The notes beneath the pieces were generated by a model, which saw only the letters and a program-made list of their open reading frames with translations, was not told the origin of the DNA and made no database searches. From contig JANTQA010000026.1 of assembly GCA_027625915.1 (NCBI GenBank), forward strand, positions 3,782,001 to 3,846,000: 64,000 bases of DNA. Reading direction: 5' to 3'. The translations under genes were made by a program, and so were the position numbers. Source of the stretch: Anaeramoeba flamelloides (lineage: Eukaryota > Metamonada > Anaeramoebidae). Positions 12,952 to 24,252 of the stretch are shown here, one piece after another; the first letter of the stretch is position 1; each line of letters opens with the position of its first letter.

Positions 12952-13382
12952 CCGTTGTGTAAAAAAAGTGAAACTGGAAAAAAAGTTCAACACGGTTTTA
13001 CATTGGGAACATTAATAGAACCTGAAAATTCAAAGTAAGATCAACGAAAAAAAGAATAAATAAATAAATAAAGACAAAATGAAGTATTCACCACAATAAA
13101 GGTTTTTTTAATACTATCTTTTATAATGGGTTTATCTTTGATTGATCAATTATTAAAAATTTGTTCAAAAAATTGACTATTTTTGAGAACTCCAAAACCA
13201 CACCAACAATTTCGATAAATCAAGAAGATTTAAATTGTATTTGTTGGGTTGATTGAAAATAATATAAAGGGTTATTATTTGAAGTTAATTGGTTTCTTCT
13301 TTTAATTGATTTTACTTTTCATTTCCAGTTTCTATTAATGTTCCCAATTAAAAACTGTGTTTCACTTTTTTTCCACAACAGT
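12952..13382 (+). mobile_element. Miniature element family B, intact-looking copy
   Basis: 431 bp flanked by TA (12950-12951, 13383-13384). Inverted ends CCGTTGTG-TAAAAAAAG and ACTGTTGTGG-AAAAAAAG extend about 85 bp with the shared block TTGGGAACATTAATAGAA. Inserted into the family A element; no protein is encoded. Confidence 0.85.
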
Positions 13383-13421
13383 TACATTCAATTTGGAAAT
13401 AATTTTTGACTTTACAAACTA

Positions 13422-13994
13422 AACCAGATTTCAAAAATTTTGACTCACTTTATAATGTTAATGGAAGTTTTTTTGGGTGTTTATTCCATATTCTTATCAA
13501 AAAAATATTTTCAAATTTTTGGATCAGAATCATTTTTTCTAATTTTGCAAATTTTAGTTTTGTTTTTCCTATTCTTTATCCGTTTTTTTTTTTTTTTTTT
13601 TTTTGATATTTTTTTTTGCAAAAGATCATGTATACATAAAAAAAGGATCTTCGAAAAGACAAATAACCACTTTGAAAATTGAGACGATGTAATTACTTTT
13701 AAATCATTCTAAATATAAAAAACCTGATATTTTAAAAATTTTTGAAAAAATAAAACCAAAAACTAAAAAAAATTAAGTCATAATTTTTGAAAGTTGCATT
13801 ACAGATTATTTATTACTTAACTTTCACTGAAAAAAAGTTTAACAACAAGATTTTTTATGAATAATTAAATTAATTTTAAAAGACAATTACAAATCAGATT
13901 TAATTATTCGTTGTTCTTGAAATACTAAAGGATATTTTTTTTTTTTTTTTTCAATATATTATTTCAGGTGATTCACAATTTTTGAAATGGAGTT
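13422..13994 (+). mobile_element. Miniature element family C, intact-looking copy
   Basis: 573 bp flanked by TA (13420-13421, 13995-13996). Inverted ends AACCAGATTTCAAAAATTTT and AACTCCATTTCAAAAATTGT. Other copies: 19103-20887 (interrupted) and 39958-40557. The similar short open frames in the three copies are echoes of the repeat, not a conserved protein. Confidence 0.85.
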
Positions 13995-14422
13995 TATTTC
14001 GTTTTTTGTCTTGTATGTTTTGTTTTCATTTCTTTTCCAGTTACGGAATTTGTTTCCTTAGATCTGGTAAATTTTTTTTGGTAGGTAGATATTTCAGGCT
14101 CGTTTTGAGTTTGTTAAATTGAAAAATCACAGACAATTAGTTGATGGTATCTTATTATTTGATCGATCAACAATTGTTGGTGAAATTTCAACAATATACA
14201 TTTTTTTGTTTTTCGTTTGCTTCATTATTTTGAACATACAGATTATTTTTTTTTCGTTTTATATTTTTTTCTTTTGTTTGAATAATAACGATTACTTATA
14301 AAAATATTAATAATGGGTAAAGTAAATGTGGCTTAAAATTATGCTTGGAAAAATACAATAAATTATGATTTTTTTTTGTCTATTTTTGGTTTTGGGTGTG
14401 TCAAAAATTTTGGAATCGGGCT

Positions 14423-14705
14423 TACTTTCTTTTGCATTTTATAATTAATTTTTAAGTGTAATTTTCATTTTTTTCCCAAGACTTATTAAATATTGTAAAT
14501 TCAAAACACCAAGACAAGTGATTTCAAATTCAAGAAAAAAAAAAAAAATATCAATAAAAAAGTAAAAAAACAAATTAAAATCGATTTTAAAAAATTTATT
14601 AAAGAAAATGAATGAATTTTTTTTTTTAATATTAAAATAATTTTAACAAACCTTTTAGTTTTATAAACAAAATAAGAAAAATATAATGATAATTTGTAAT
14701 TTATT
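14423..14705. other. Spacer downstream of the Vps34 gene
   Basis: AT-rich spacer of under 300 bases between the family A element and the Vps34 stop codon. On the minus strand it should hold the polyadenylation region; no single signal stands out among the A/T runs. Confidence 0.4.
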
Positions 14706-14780
14706 TTATTTTCTCCCTATTTGATATAATAAATTAATAATAATAAAAAAAATTAATGAGGACAAAATATTAAATAATAA

Positions 14781-14811
<31 letters not shown>

Positions 14812-17800
14812 GATAACGAACAATATTGTGCCCAAGAATGGATTTTTTCAACAACTTGAGGAAACAAAGCATTAACACTATCATCAATAACCTTGATTAT
14901 ATAGGACTTTGCCTCTTCATCATTTAAATCTAATCTAAACTTTTCACCAAATTTTATTACTATTTGTTTTGGATCTTTCATTATATTGGGTATTTCTGCA
15001 TCTGCCATTAAAGAAATTAAATTCACTAATAATTGTGAGTGTTTTCTTAAAACTAAATAAGCCTGTGCACAGATCGTTTTAAAATTATCATAATATTGGC
15101 TTTTTCTCCCTTGAAAAACTTCAATCATTTCTTTACATATTTTTATAGGCGGTGGGAATGGCTTTGGATCATGTCCAAAAATATATCCATAATCAATATC
15201 TTTGATATTTATTTTAAATTTATCATAATATTCAAAAAATTAAAAATGAAAAAAAAAAAAAGTACAAAAAATGAAAATTAAAATGAGAATGAAAACAAGA
15301 TAAAAACAAAAATAAAAACAAAAATAGAAATAAAAACAAAAACTAAAATAAAAACAAAAACAAAAATAAAAACAAAAATAAAAACAAAAATAATAATTAA
15401 AAAAAAAAACAAAAATAAAATTGAAAAAAAAAACAAAAAATAAAAATTTATGAAGATATTTGGTAAAAAAAGATAAAAAAAAAAAAATCAAATCTGAATA
15501 AGAAAAAACTTACGGATCAAATGCCCCTCAGGAGAAATTAATAAATTATCAAAATGTCGATCACCAATACCAAGTAAAAATGTAATAATAGAATAGCCAG
15601 CTAAATGGATAGAGGATACAAATATTTTAGAGGGAATAAAAAATTAATTATTTTTCGAATATTGATATTATTATAAAATTTATTTTTTATGAAGAGAGCC
15701 TCAATTGAAGTAACTAGTAAAAAAAATTTAAACTTTCCGTTTTTTTCAAAATTTAATTTAATCTATCTAAAAATAAACTCTTTTTTAAAATTTTGGGCTT
15801 GTTGATTCTTTAATTGAGAAAATTTCGTTCTAAATATTTCGTCGAGTGAGGAATAAGATTAAAACGACATTTAGTGCCTCTGAATTATTATTTAAATTCA
15901 TATTTCATGTTGCTTGAAAAATCTAAATAATTAAAAGTAAAATACAGATTCCAAAAAAAAAAGATGTATCCTAAATTTTGGAATAAGAAATTCCATTTTA
16001 ATTTATCTTTGTGTATTACAAAACAAAAATTAAAAAATTGTTTGTTTATTTTTCCTGAAAATGAAATAATTAAAGCTGCTGTTTATGTTTTATTTATCTA
16101 TTCTCGATAATTTTTATAAATTCTGATGAATCTCTTTTCTTTTTCTTTTTCAATCCTTTTCGTACTTTTCTTCTTCTTTTAACAAACTATTTTTCTTTAA
16201 AGGATTATTTGTATTAACATTATTTAACAGAACAAATAAAATGCTCTTTGGAGTTTTAAAATAGAGAAATTTGCAAAAAACTTGTTTGTGTGAAATGGAT
16301 TTTTCATAATTTATTCCTTTTTTTTTTTTTTTTTATTTTTTTTATTTCTTTTGTATTATGAATAATAACAATAATTAAGATCCATTGACGAATAAAGACA
16401 TCTTGATGAAAATTAGTGTTTTTTAGCTTCCATAAGATTCTATAATGTACACAGATACAAAATAATGAAATTTCAATTCAAAAAGAATTGATGAAAATTT
16501 TAATCTTTGTTATTGGGCTTTATTGTTTGAAAAAAAGCAATTCATTTCTTCAAAAAAAAAGAAAATTTTATCAGAGAAAATAATTTTCTATTCAGATTAA
16601 ATTTTACAGTAGAATTTTCATTTCTAAGGTATTTCCAAAAAAGTGGGTTTTTTTTTTTTTGACATTTCATAAAAAATTAATCTTTATTAGTGGAGATATT
16701 CTTTAATAGTCAATACCAAATTAAGTTTAATATTAATACCGATTAAATCAATGGCTCTATTCTATTTATTTCAAAATATGTTGGATGAAATATTTCCAAA
16801 AAATTATTATAAAAAAAAATAGCACCTTTTTGGTTGAAGAAAACAATGTACTACCAATTTTCAATATAAAAACGGGAAATATTGAAAGGATACAAATGAT
16901 TTTTTAAACAATCAAATGTAGACATTTATATGTTTTTCATTCTATTTGAAAATTTGTATAGATTAAAAAAGTTATGAAAACGATTTTTTCGATCAAAAAG
17001 AAAATAATGAACACCTAATTTTCACGCCTAAAAAATATCAGATAAAATCGAGATCAGAAAATTTAATATCTTTTATTTCTGTAATAAAATACTCAGAAAC
17101 AAATTGAATTATTATCAAGAATCAATAAATAGTAGTTAACGATTTTGTATATTTAAATACTCACTTTATGACGATTTAGCTTAATAAATATATTTTAAAA
17201 TAAATTTGCCCCACTTTCTTGGAAATAGCTTATATATAAAGTATTTAAGGGTCGAGTCATTACAGTGAAAAATAATTTTCTGAAATGTTTATAAAAATTT
17301 ATTTTGTAATTTTTATGAGTGCCTAATAACCAATCAAAAACGAACCAACCTGAGAAGCTCGATCGATCTCCAAAAATCAACAATCAAAAAAAAGAGTACA
17401 TTTTTAGAAAAAAGCGCCAATGAGCGATACTCAATTTCCAATTTGAATGGTTAGAAATTATAATTTTGAAAACAACTGTTCTAAACTAGATTCCAAAAAT
17501 TTGGACACAGTTTAAACGGTTGAAAGAACATCATTACTGCACTTTAAATTCAATTTGGAAAGAATTTTGATTTTACAAACTATTTCATTTTTTGTCTTTT
17601 TTGTTTTTGTTTTCATTTCCTTTTTTGTAAGTTACGTAATCTGTTTCGTTAGATCTGAATTTTTTTTTCAATGGTTGATAGAAGGTTAGTGTTGAGTTGG
17701 TTAAATTGGAAAATAACATACAATTGGTAGATGGTATCTTAACATTTGATCGATCAACAATTTTTGGTGAAATTTCAACAAATTTACCAATATATATTTT

Positions 17801-20800
17801 TTGTTCAGCTCCTTTCATTATTTTGGACACACCTGTTTTTATTTTTGAGTTTTATTTTATTTTCTTTTATTTGAATTAAAATGATTACTTATTAAAACAT
17901 TAATACTATCTGACTTAAATGTGGTTTTATATTAGGTTTGGAAAAATACAATAAATTGGGTTTTTTTTTGCCTATTTTTGATTTTGGGTGTGTCCGAATT
18001 TTTGGAATGGGGTTTAGTTTTGAAGTGTCACTCTTTTGCACTTTTTGAGATCTTTCGAAGATTTTGTTTTTTCATTTTTTGCATTTCTCAAATGAGTTTA
18101 TTGTTAATCTCGAAAAAATGTTACAAAATCCTTACTTTGCCAAATATATAGCGTTTACAAAATAACCACAAATTTGATTAAATCGAATTAAATTGATTGT
18201 GTACTTTTAGAAAACAATTTGTTTCAAATTGAAGAAATTTAACTCTTGGAATATTGAAAAAAAGAAACAAGTAATTTTTATTTCCAAATTTAGATTTTTA
18301 GAAATTGATAATTCTTTTAATCTTTATTTTTATTCGTTGAATTTTTTGACAATTAAGATCCTCTCTAAAAAGTTTTTTTTTGTTATTTGAATTTTGTCAA
18401 TCAAAAGAAGGGCAATTTCACAATAACCTTTTTAGGTTTCAAGCCACCCCTTGAGTATGGTGCAAATCCAGGGGAAATGACCAGATCCTTAAAAAAGTGG
18501 TAATTTCTTTTATTTTTTTTCAAATAATATTCTCTTTTTAGAATGTTCCATTAACAAATTGGTAATGTAAAATGAAGTAAAAGGTTAATAACTGTCTAGA
18601 TTGAACTCTATTGCCGCTATATTTCAAAATATATTATTTAAAATATTCCCAAAAAATGAAAAAAAGAACACACTTTTTTTCGAGAAAACGATTAACAGAC
18701 CAATGCCATTTAAGAAAAGGGCAATATGATAAGAGGATACAAAAGATTTTTTAAACAATAAAAAACAGTTTTAAGTTTTTCATTTCTATTGAAAAATTTT
18801 TCAGAGATTAAACCTAGTTGGAAAAAAAATTTACGATAAAAAAGAAAAAAATAATATCCGTGAATTTTCACCTCTAAAAAAATACCAATATGAAATTGAG
18901 ATCAGAAACTTTGATATTTTTTATTTAAGTAACGTAATTACCAAACAAAAAAATTAGATTATTATATTAATAATCAATAAAAGGTTGGATAATAATTTTG
19001 GATATTTTAATCCTTTTTTTTTGGGTTTAATAAAGATATTTTAAAATTAAATTTGCTCCGCTTTTTTTGGAAAATGCCTAGTTATCGTATTTTGAAAATA
19101 TAAACTCCATTTCAAAAATTGTGACTCACCTAAAATAATATGTGGAAAAAAAATATATATTTGTCTTTCGCAACAATTTCGGGATTTTTTATTTTTTCCG
19201 AGTTCCGGAAATCAACACCAAAAATAATATTGACTCTTATTATGATGAATATTTAAAATTGAATAGGAATTGTTGATCAATAAACTAATAAAAAAAAAAA
19301 AATACCAAAGATAATATAAGAGAATTATTTTTTAAGTTTGTTGTGAAAATATTATTAAAAATCTATTAATTTGAAATTGAACAAAGAGTTACTTGTCGAA
19401 ATTTGAATTAAACAAGGTTAAAAAAGTTTAGTTACTCGTGTTTTTTGATCATAAGAGATTTATCCAAAAGAGATTTGTTTTGAAAAACGAAATGTCTTGA
19501 AATACTAAAATTTTTTGAGACATAAGAAGGTATTTATTTATTTTGAATAAATTTTTTTGGAAAACAACTGTTTCAATTTCAAATTCTAAACGATAAAATG
19601 TTTATTTAGTTTAGATTAAGATCTGGAAAAAAGTATTTAATTCCTTTTTTTTGAAGTGAAATTTTCTCTAAAAAAAAAAAATATAAAATAGACATCGGGT
19701 ATTTGGTACTGATTTTCATTCAGAAGATTTACTTTTTGAGATTATTTAGTATCAAGTGGGTTTAAAAAATTACAAATATACGCTGGAAAGAAAACCCCAT
19801 TTATAACTTGTATGATTGGTAGTAGTTAGATTTTATCTTTTTTTGATTAGATTGATTGATAAAAATAGCAAAAAAGAGAAATTTAATTCCTCAACTCATA
19901 GAAAGAATAGCTTAATTCACATTTTGGTTTTTAAAATTGTTTTGCTTTAGTGGTGTGTGTTTTCAATTGGTACATAAAAAAAGGAGTTGAGTTTTTCCGA
20001 GGAAAAAATTTTTAAATTGAATTACAATTTTTACATAAAAAAATAAAATGATTTTCAATCTTTACTCCAATTTCCTTGAAAAACGAGCGAATTCACCAAC
20101 CCTTTGGACTGGTCTTTAAATTAATTTGATTTTAATAACTAAAAAATAATAAAATGTTGAAAATATTTTTATTTATTTTCAATTTTCGGCAAAAGATTCT
20201 GGGGGGTTTGTTGAACCAAAATAGTGAATCAAGAGTTGGGCTTAATAATATTCTAATCAAATTTAGATGTTTATATTCAATAAAACAAATTCTTTTAAAA
20301 AAACATTATCACGTATATTAATACCTATGCTCTTTTGTTTCCAAGAACAACTAATAATTAAATCTGATTTATTAATTCACTTTTAAATTATTATATAAAG
20401 ATCTATAAAAATGTTGGTATTTTAAAATTTTAAAAATAAAAAAACCAAAAACCTAATAAAAAAAAGCGAATTACAATTTTTGAAATGAGCATTACAGATT
20501 TTTTATTACTGAATTTTCACTTAAAAAAGGTATTAACAAGAAAAATTTTTACTGATGAATATCTGAACTTTAAAAGAAAAATACATTATCTCACATTTCT
20601 TTAATGTTTATTGGTATTTTTTTTTTTTTTTTTAATCATTAGATTTTTTAAAAAAAAAGTATCAAAAAAAAAAAGGCAAAAAGTAAAATTTATCAAAAAA
20701 AAGAAAAGAAAAAGAAAAATTTAAAAAAAAAGAAAAGAAAATTTGAAAAAGCAAAACAAAAATTTACAAAATTAGAAAAAATGATTCTGATCCAAAAATT

Positions 20801-21195
20801 TGAAAATATTTTTTTGATAAGAATATGGGATAAACACTCAAAACAACTTCCATTAACATTATAAAGTGAGTCAAAAATTTTGAAAAATAGTTCCTCTTCA
20901 AACAAAAAAAAGAACAAAACTCATTTTCAAAAATTGGCTTCAAAATCTGTTAATTTCTGTAAAGTACTTTCTCACTATTTTATCTAATATGCAATAATAT
21001 TAAAAATTAACAATTTCTCTTTCGGCTATTAAATTTCATATTTGTTTTTATTTGTATGATATAATTAATAATTAAAATACAAACTCTTAATGGCAATTTA
21101 AAGGCACAAAGAATAATTTTTGAAATGGTATTTTGGATTTTTTGTTCTTTTATATATAACAATGAAAATAAAAATTAAATAATTATTCGCTATTG

Positions 21196-21234
<39 letters not shown>

Positions 21235-24178
21235 TTTAAATATATCTTGGCCAAACCTTGGATTAATAGAGATTTTTTGATTTTTAACTCAATAATATTT
21301 ATCAATTTTATGAATTCTTTTTTTTTTTCTCTTTCAAAAGTATTTTTTGTTTTGAAAAATTCTTTATTTGTAATTCCGTTTTTTAAAACGTTTTATCGTT
21401 TAGTAAAAGGTTAAAATGTCTTTTTGATATTTTAATATTAATTTTTTTGTAATTATTCAAATTAACAATAGCACCTAAAGTTAAAAATGGATATACGAAA
21501 TGCCCCGCACCCCTCATTTGTTAAAATAGATTAATTATTTGATGCTATAATATTTCCCTACGACCCAAAAAAACACTAAAAATGGAGATCTGAAACAAAT
21601 ACCTTCCATTAAAAAAATTTTAAAAACTAAATGAAAAAATGAAAATAAATAAAGTTTCCATTTAACTTTTTCTTGAAAACATTTTTTGCCAAAATCATTG
21701 AATTCAAACTTGAAATTACTTATATTTTGTTATACAATATCTTATTTTAACTCATTTACTAAAATAAATTCGAAATAATGGGAATTTTCTTTTCACAAAA
21801 GGGACTAATTTGGTCTTCAAATGTTTTTTTTTTTTATTTTTAAATGGTAAAATTAAAAAAAAAAGTTATTTAAAAAAGATAAACTCTCTGGAAAAATATT
21901 CTAATTTAATATATTAACTTATTCTTTGATTTCAAAATTTTCTCAACCCCAATTTTTCAAAAACAAGCTAAAAAAAGAGCACAGCAATTTCAAAAAATAT
22001 TTTCGATATTCAAAAGTTTCGAGAGTTTTTATTCGAAAAACAATTTATCCCAGTGGTTAATTGAATTAAGTTATAAAGTTAGATTTCGAAAAAATATTAA
22101 TCAGAAAAAAATAGTGCTTTTTTATATTACGGACATAATAAGAAAAAAAAAATTTAAAAAAAAAAAATATTTACCGCAAGATTTTGTAAACGTATTCATA
22201 ATTTTTTGAGAAAAGCCATAATGAGATTGATTATCTGGATTAACAGATTTAAAATACTCTGAGACTTTGCCATATTTTTTCAATAAAACTGCAATAGAAA
22301 CGGCATCTACAAATTCTACCATTCCAACGTTGGTACCACATGCCAAAACGGGGTAAGTTTTAATTTCCAAATCATACCCTTGGTTACAAAGCAAACTATT
22401 GATAATTAATATCATTTGTATGATTAATTGGTCTTGCCGCAAATCGTCACCGTTTTTAAACAAGAGGGTATATTCGTGGTCATGCAAGGTCAGGAAGGAC
22501 AATCTCAGGGGGCTCAAGGCACTTTTATAAATGTGTGCCTTTTCATAAATGATTTTTTTTGCAATTACAGATGGCTTGAGTGGGAGGGGGATTGGCTTGA
22601 AATCGGCAAAATAGGGGAAATTCTTACAAAACTGCAGCTCCTCTTGAAGCTTAATAATATTTTTCCTTCGGTCTTTGGACCAATTATTCACAAATTGCGC
22701 AAGCGCTCGGATGGCCTCTGTTAATTGGATCTGCTTCCGCAAATAATCGAGATTTTTTTTAGCCACCTCCGATTGTAAGCATTCCTTGACAAACTGTAAT
22801 TGCACCTTTGTAAAAATGGTTTCAACTTTGGAATCCTTTTCGGACTCCGTATACCAAAATAAATACGATCCCAACAAAGGGCTTTGGACCGCCCGGTATA
22901 TGAGCAACTGTGCTAGCGCGGATGTTGCAGAAACCTCATACCGCAGGCCCTGCACAATTTGCAAAAGATACAGCGCCAGATCTTCGTCGCTATATCGGGA
23001 CAAATGCGCAACAGCAAACTTCCTCACTTGCTTGTTTTGGAAATCCTTCGAGAGCAATTCCAGCACTACCACAATATCTATGTTTTCCCATTTGTTCATT
23101 AAATATAACATTTCTTCCACTTCATTTTCATTTCCAAAATCGACAGATTTGATAAATTTTGGCAACGCAAATTGGTTTTCTAATAACGAAAAACGGAATC
23201 TCCAAATTAAATCCTTCTCCTTTTCAGTTAGCTCAACAATTGGCGGCTTTAATAATAAAACTTTGAGGCGTTTTTCTTCTTCAGAATTCGGTAAAGTGTT
23301 TTTCCCAGATGTACCTCTCGTGATCGAAGAAATTATTTTGTCCTGATTATCTTGATAGATTGAAATCAGTTCATTTTTCCTTTTCCAATAAGATATCCCC
23401 CTTTTATGCTTTGGCTGTGAACTAATTGTTTTTTTTTTCGTTAGAGTCTTTGTTGAAAAGGCTTGGGGCCCCATTTTAATAATCATGTTTTCTACCTTTT
23501 TCCTTTTTTCATTTATTTTTTCCTTATCCTTATCCTTCTCCTTTTCCCTTTTATTTTTATTTTTATTTTTATTTTTATTTTTATTTTTATTTTTATTTTT
23601 TATTTGAATTTTTGTTTTTGTTTTTGTTTTTGTTTTCGTTCCCTTTTCCTTGCTTCTTTTCAGATCAATTTCTTTTTTCTTTTGAGTTGTGTTTGTAGTC
23701 ATTGAAACAAATTCTGTTTGAGTACTGTGTTTTTTTGAATTGAATCCATCATTTGGATTATTTCCTTTGTAAGTTGAATTTGTTAAATCCTTTTTATTTA
23801 AATATTTATTTATTTTCTCAATTGGTTTTGATTCCTTTGGAGGAATTAATTTCTTTGATAGGTATCCTTTAAATTCATGAAATTCCAATAAAATTTTGTC
23901 TGCAAAAATAATTTCATTTTGATTTAGTAGATTCCATCCTCTATATTTCGGAATTTTTTCCCTTTCCTTCCCCCCTTCCCTTTCCCTTTCCTTTCCCTGT
24001 ACATTTTCCTTCCCCCTTCCCCTTCCCCCTTCCCTTTCAATATCAATACTATCATTTTCATTATTATTATAGCATACATCCGTGTTGCTTATCCCCGTGT
24101 TTTCAATTTTGATTGTGTTATCCTCTTCTTCTTTTTTAAAATTTGTTCGATTTAAATTATTCAAATCTGTTTTTTTGA
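14706..24178 (-). CDS. VPS34: Class III phosphatidylinositol 3-kinase, Vps34-like (5' exon missing)
   Basis: Makes PI3P on endosomes and autophagic membranes. Exons: 24178-22175, 15600-15514, 15199-14822, 14716-14706, all joined in exact codon phase. The first about 260 residues are Lys/Asn/Glu-rich low complexity. A PI3K helical domain follows (about residues 317-415: [26 protein letters not shown]), then the kinase domain: Lys about 569 in [13 protein letters not shown], catalytic loop [12 protein letters not shown], activation segment [18 protein letters not shown], and the C-terminal helix ending in HSWAQYWRK, essentially the canonical Vps34 tail. The metal-binding DFG is DYG here. No ATG opens the first visible exon (an ATAG acceptor precedes 24178), so the start and any C2 domain lie in undetected upstream exon(s). 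About 826 residues are visible against about 890 in human PIK3C3. Identity as Vps34 rather than class I/II rests on this C-terminus and the compact layout. Confidence 0.92.
14717..14821 (-). other. Vps34 intron 3 preceding an 11-nt terminal exon
   Basis: 105 nt. Joining T at 14822 to GG at 14716 gives Tyr-Trp-Arg-Lys-stop, the conserved Vps34 C-terminus. The donor is GTTCGT, weaker than the GTAAGT, GTAAAT and GTAGGT seen elsewhere in the window; the acceptor is AATAG. Without splicing the frame reads through the intron to the same stop, adding a Phe-rich tail. Confidence 0.8.
15200..15513 (-). other. Vps34 intron 2
   Basis: GTAAGT donor at 15513 and CAAAG acceptor at 15200. It joins ATC-C to AT-ATT, giving Ile-His-Ile-Asp-Tyr-Gly, the activation segment. 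The middle (15299-15420) is an (AAAAAY)n-like tract on the + strand. Confidence 0.85.
16627..17230 (+). mobile_element. Miniature element family I, intact-looking copy
   Basis: 604 bp, TA on both sides (16625-16626, 17231-17232). Inverted ends AGGTATTTCCAAAAAAGTGG and AGCTATTTCCAAGAAAGTGG. Aligns along its length with 24253-24850 and with the degraded copy at about 18475-19078. Confidence 0.85.
17395..18430 (-). repeat. Repeat family J, copy split by a family A element
   Basis: The flanks of the element at 17484-18014 (17395-17483 and 18015-18430) join into a sequence that matches, in inverse orientation, 58050-58440: GCGCC/AGCG start, CAATTTGAATG, ATTTTGAAAAC, then TACAAAATCCTTAC and ATGTACTTTTAGAAAA-like blocks. 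Confidence 0.7.
17484..18014 (+). mobile_element. Miniature element family A, uninterrupted copy
   Basis: 531 bp, TA-flanked (17482-17483, 18015-18016). Inverted ends AACTAGATTCCAAAAATTTG and AACCCCATTCCAAAAATTCG. Serves as the empty-site reference for the nested copy at 12889-14422. The short frames inside, on both strands, have no recognisable transposase motif. Confidence 0.88.
18475..19078 (+). mobile_element. Miniature element family I, degraded copy
   Basis: Aligns with 16627-17230 through ATTTTCACCTCTAAAAAA, TTGAGATCAGAAACTTT and ATTTGCTCCGCTTTTTTTGG. The right end is TA-flanked; the left end is eroded, so its start is approximate. Confidence 0.7.
19103..20887. mobile_element. Miniature element family C split by ~1.2 kb of unknown sequence
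   Basis: Left end AACTCCATTTCAAAAATTGT with TA at 19101-19102; right end AGTCAAAAATTTTG with TA at 20888-20889. The element is interrupted from about 19160 to about 20330 by sequence absent from the other two copies. No ends or open frame could be recognised in that insert. Confidence 0.7.
21200..21236 (+). repeat. (ATT)n microsatellite
   Basis: About twelve tandem ATT units inside Vps34 intron 1. Confidence 0.95.
21637..22125 (+). repeat. Dispersed repeat H, inverted partner at 59063-59548
   Basis: About 490 bp matching the reverse complement of 59063-59548 along its length: GGCAAAAAATGTTTT-type start, CATTTGAAGACCAAATTAGT, ATTAATATATTAAATTAGAA and AACCACTGGGATAAA blocks. It lies within Vps34 intron 1, about 50 bp from the donor. 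Confidence 0.85.
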
Positions 24179-24252
24179 CTATATTTTTTTATTTTTTTGA
24201 GGATTAATTTTTATAAAAATAATATTAAATAAATTTATTTGTACTTTAAATA

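Larger units (their letters stand above)
12889..14422 (+). mobile_element. Miniature element family A carrying two nested elements
   Basis: TA-flanked (12887-12888 and 14423-14424). Ends read AACTAAATTTCAAAAATTTG at left and the inverse of AGCCCGATTCCAAAA at right. Removing the inserts at 12952-13382 and 13422-13994 leaves about 526 bp that aligns along its length with the uninterrupted copy at 17484-18014, including the inner TTTGATCGATCAACAATT block. The copy at 17484 thus shows both empty sites. Confidence 0.85.
15601..22174 (-). other. Vps34 intron 1, 6.57 kb, filled with miniature transposons
   Basis: GTAAAT donor at 22174 and TTTAG acceptor at 15601 rejoin the codon GCT, so Lys-Ser-Cys-Ala-Gly-Tyr reads exactly as in other Vps34 enzymes. 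Inside lie family I elements (16627-17230, about 18475-19078), a family J copy (17395-18430) split by a family A element (17484-18014), an interrupted family C copy (19103-20887), an ATT microsatellite and the repeat at 21637-22125. No gene was seen inside it. Confidence 0.85.

Noticed and set aside
13406-13682. Similar short peptides at 13406, 20693 and 40318 that look like a conserved protein family
   Set aside because: All lie at the same position of family C elements; the similarity is DNA-level repeat identity, with frames not kept between copies.
15299-15420. CRISPR-like or tandem satellite array
   Set aside because: It is a simple (AAAAAY)n low-complexity tract within an intron; no repeat-spacer structure, and the genome is eukaryotic.
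14119-17879. Similar short peptides with LVDGIL-FDRSTI at 14119 and 17697, considered as a transposase
   Set aside because: They fall inside family A miniature elements, with no helix-turn-helix or DDE motif and no conserved length.
18440-18490. Possible tRNA-like T-arm (GGTGCAAATCCAGGG)
   Set aside because: No matching acceptor stem, D-arm or anticodon arm could be drawn. No tRNA or rRNA gene was recognised anywhere in the window.
22428-23346. Plus-strand open frames of 80-186 residues
   Set aside because: They are the antisense of the well-conserved Vps34 exon.
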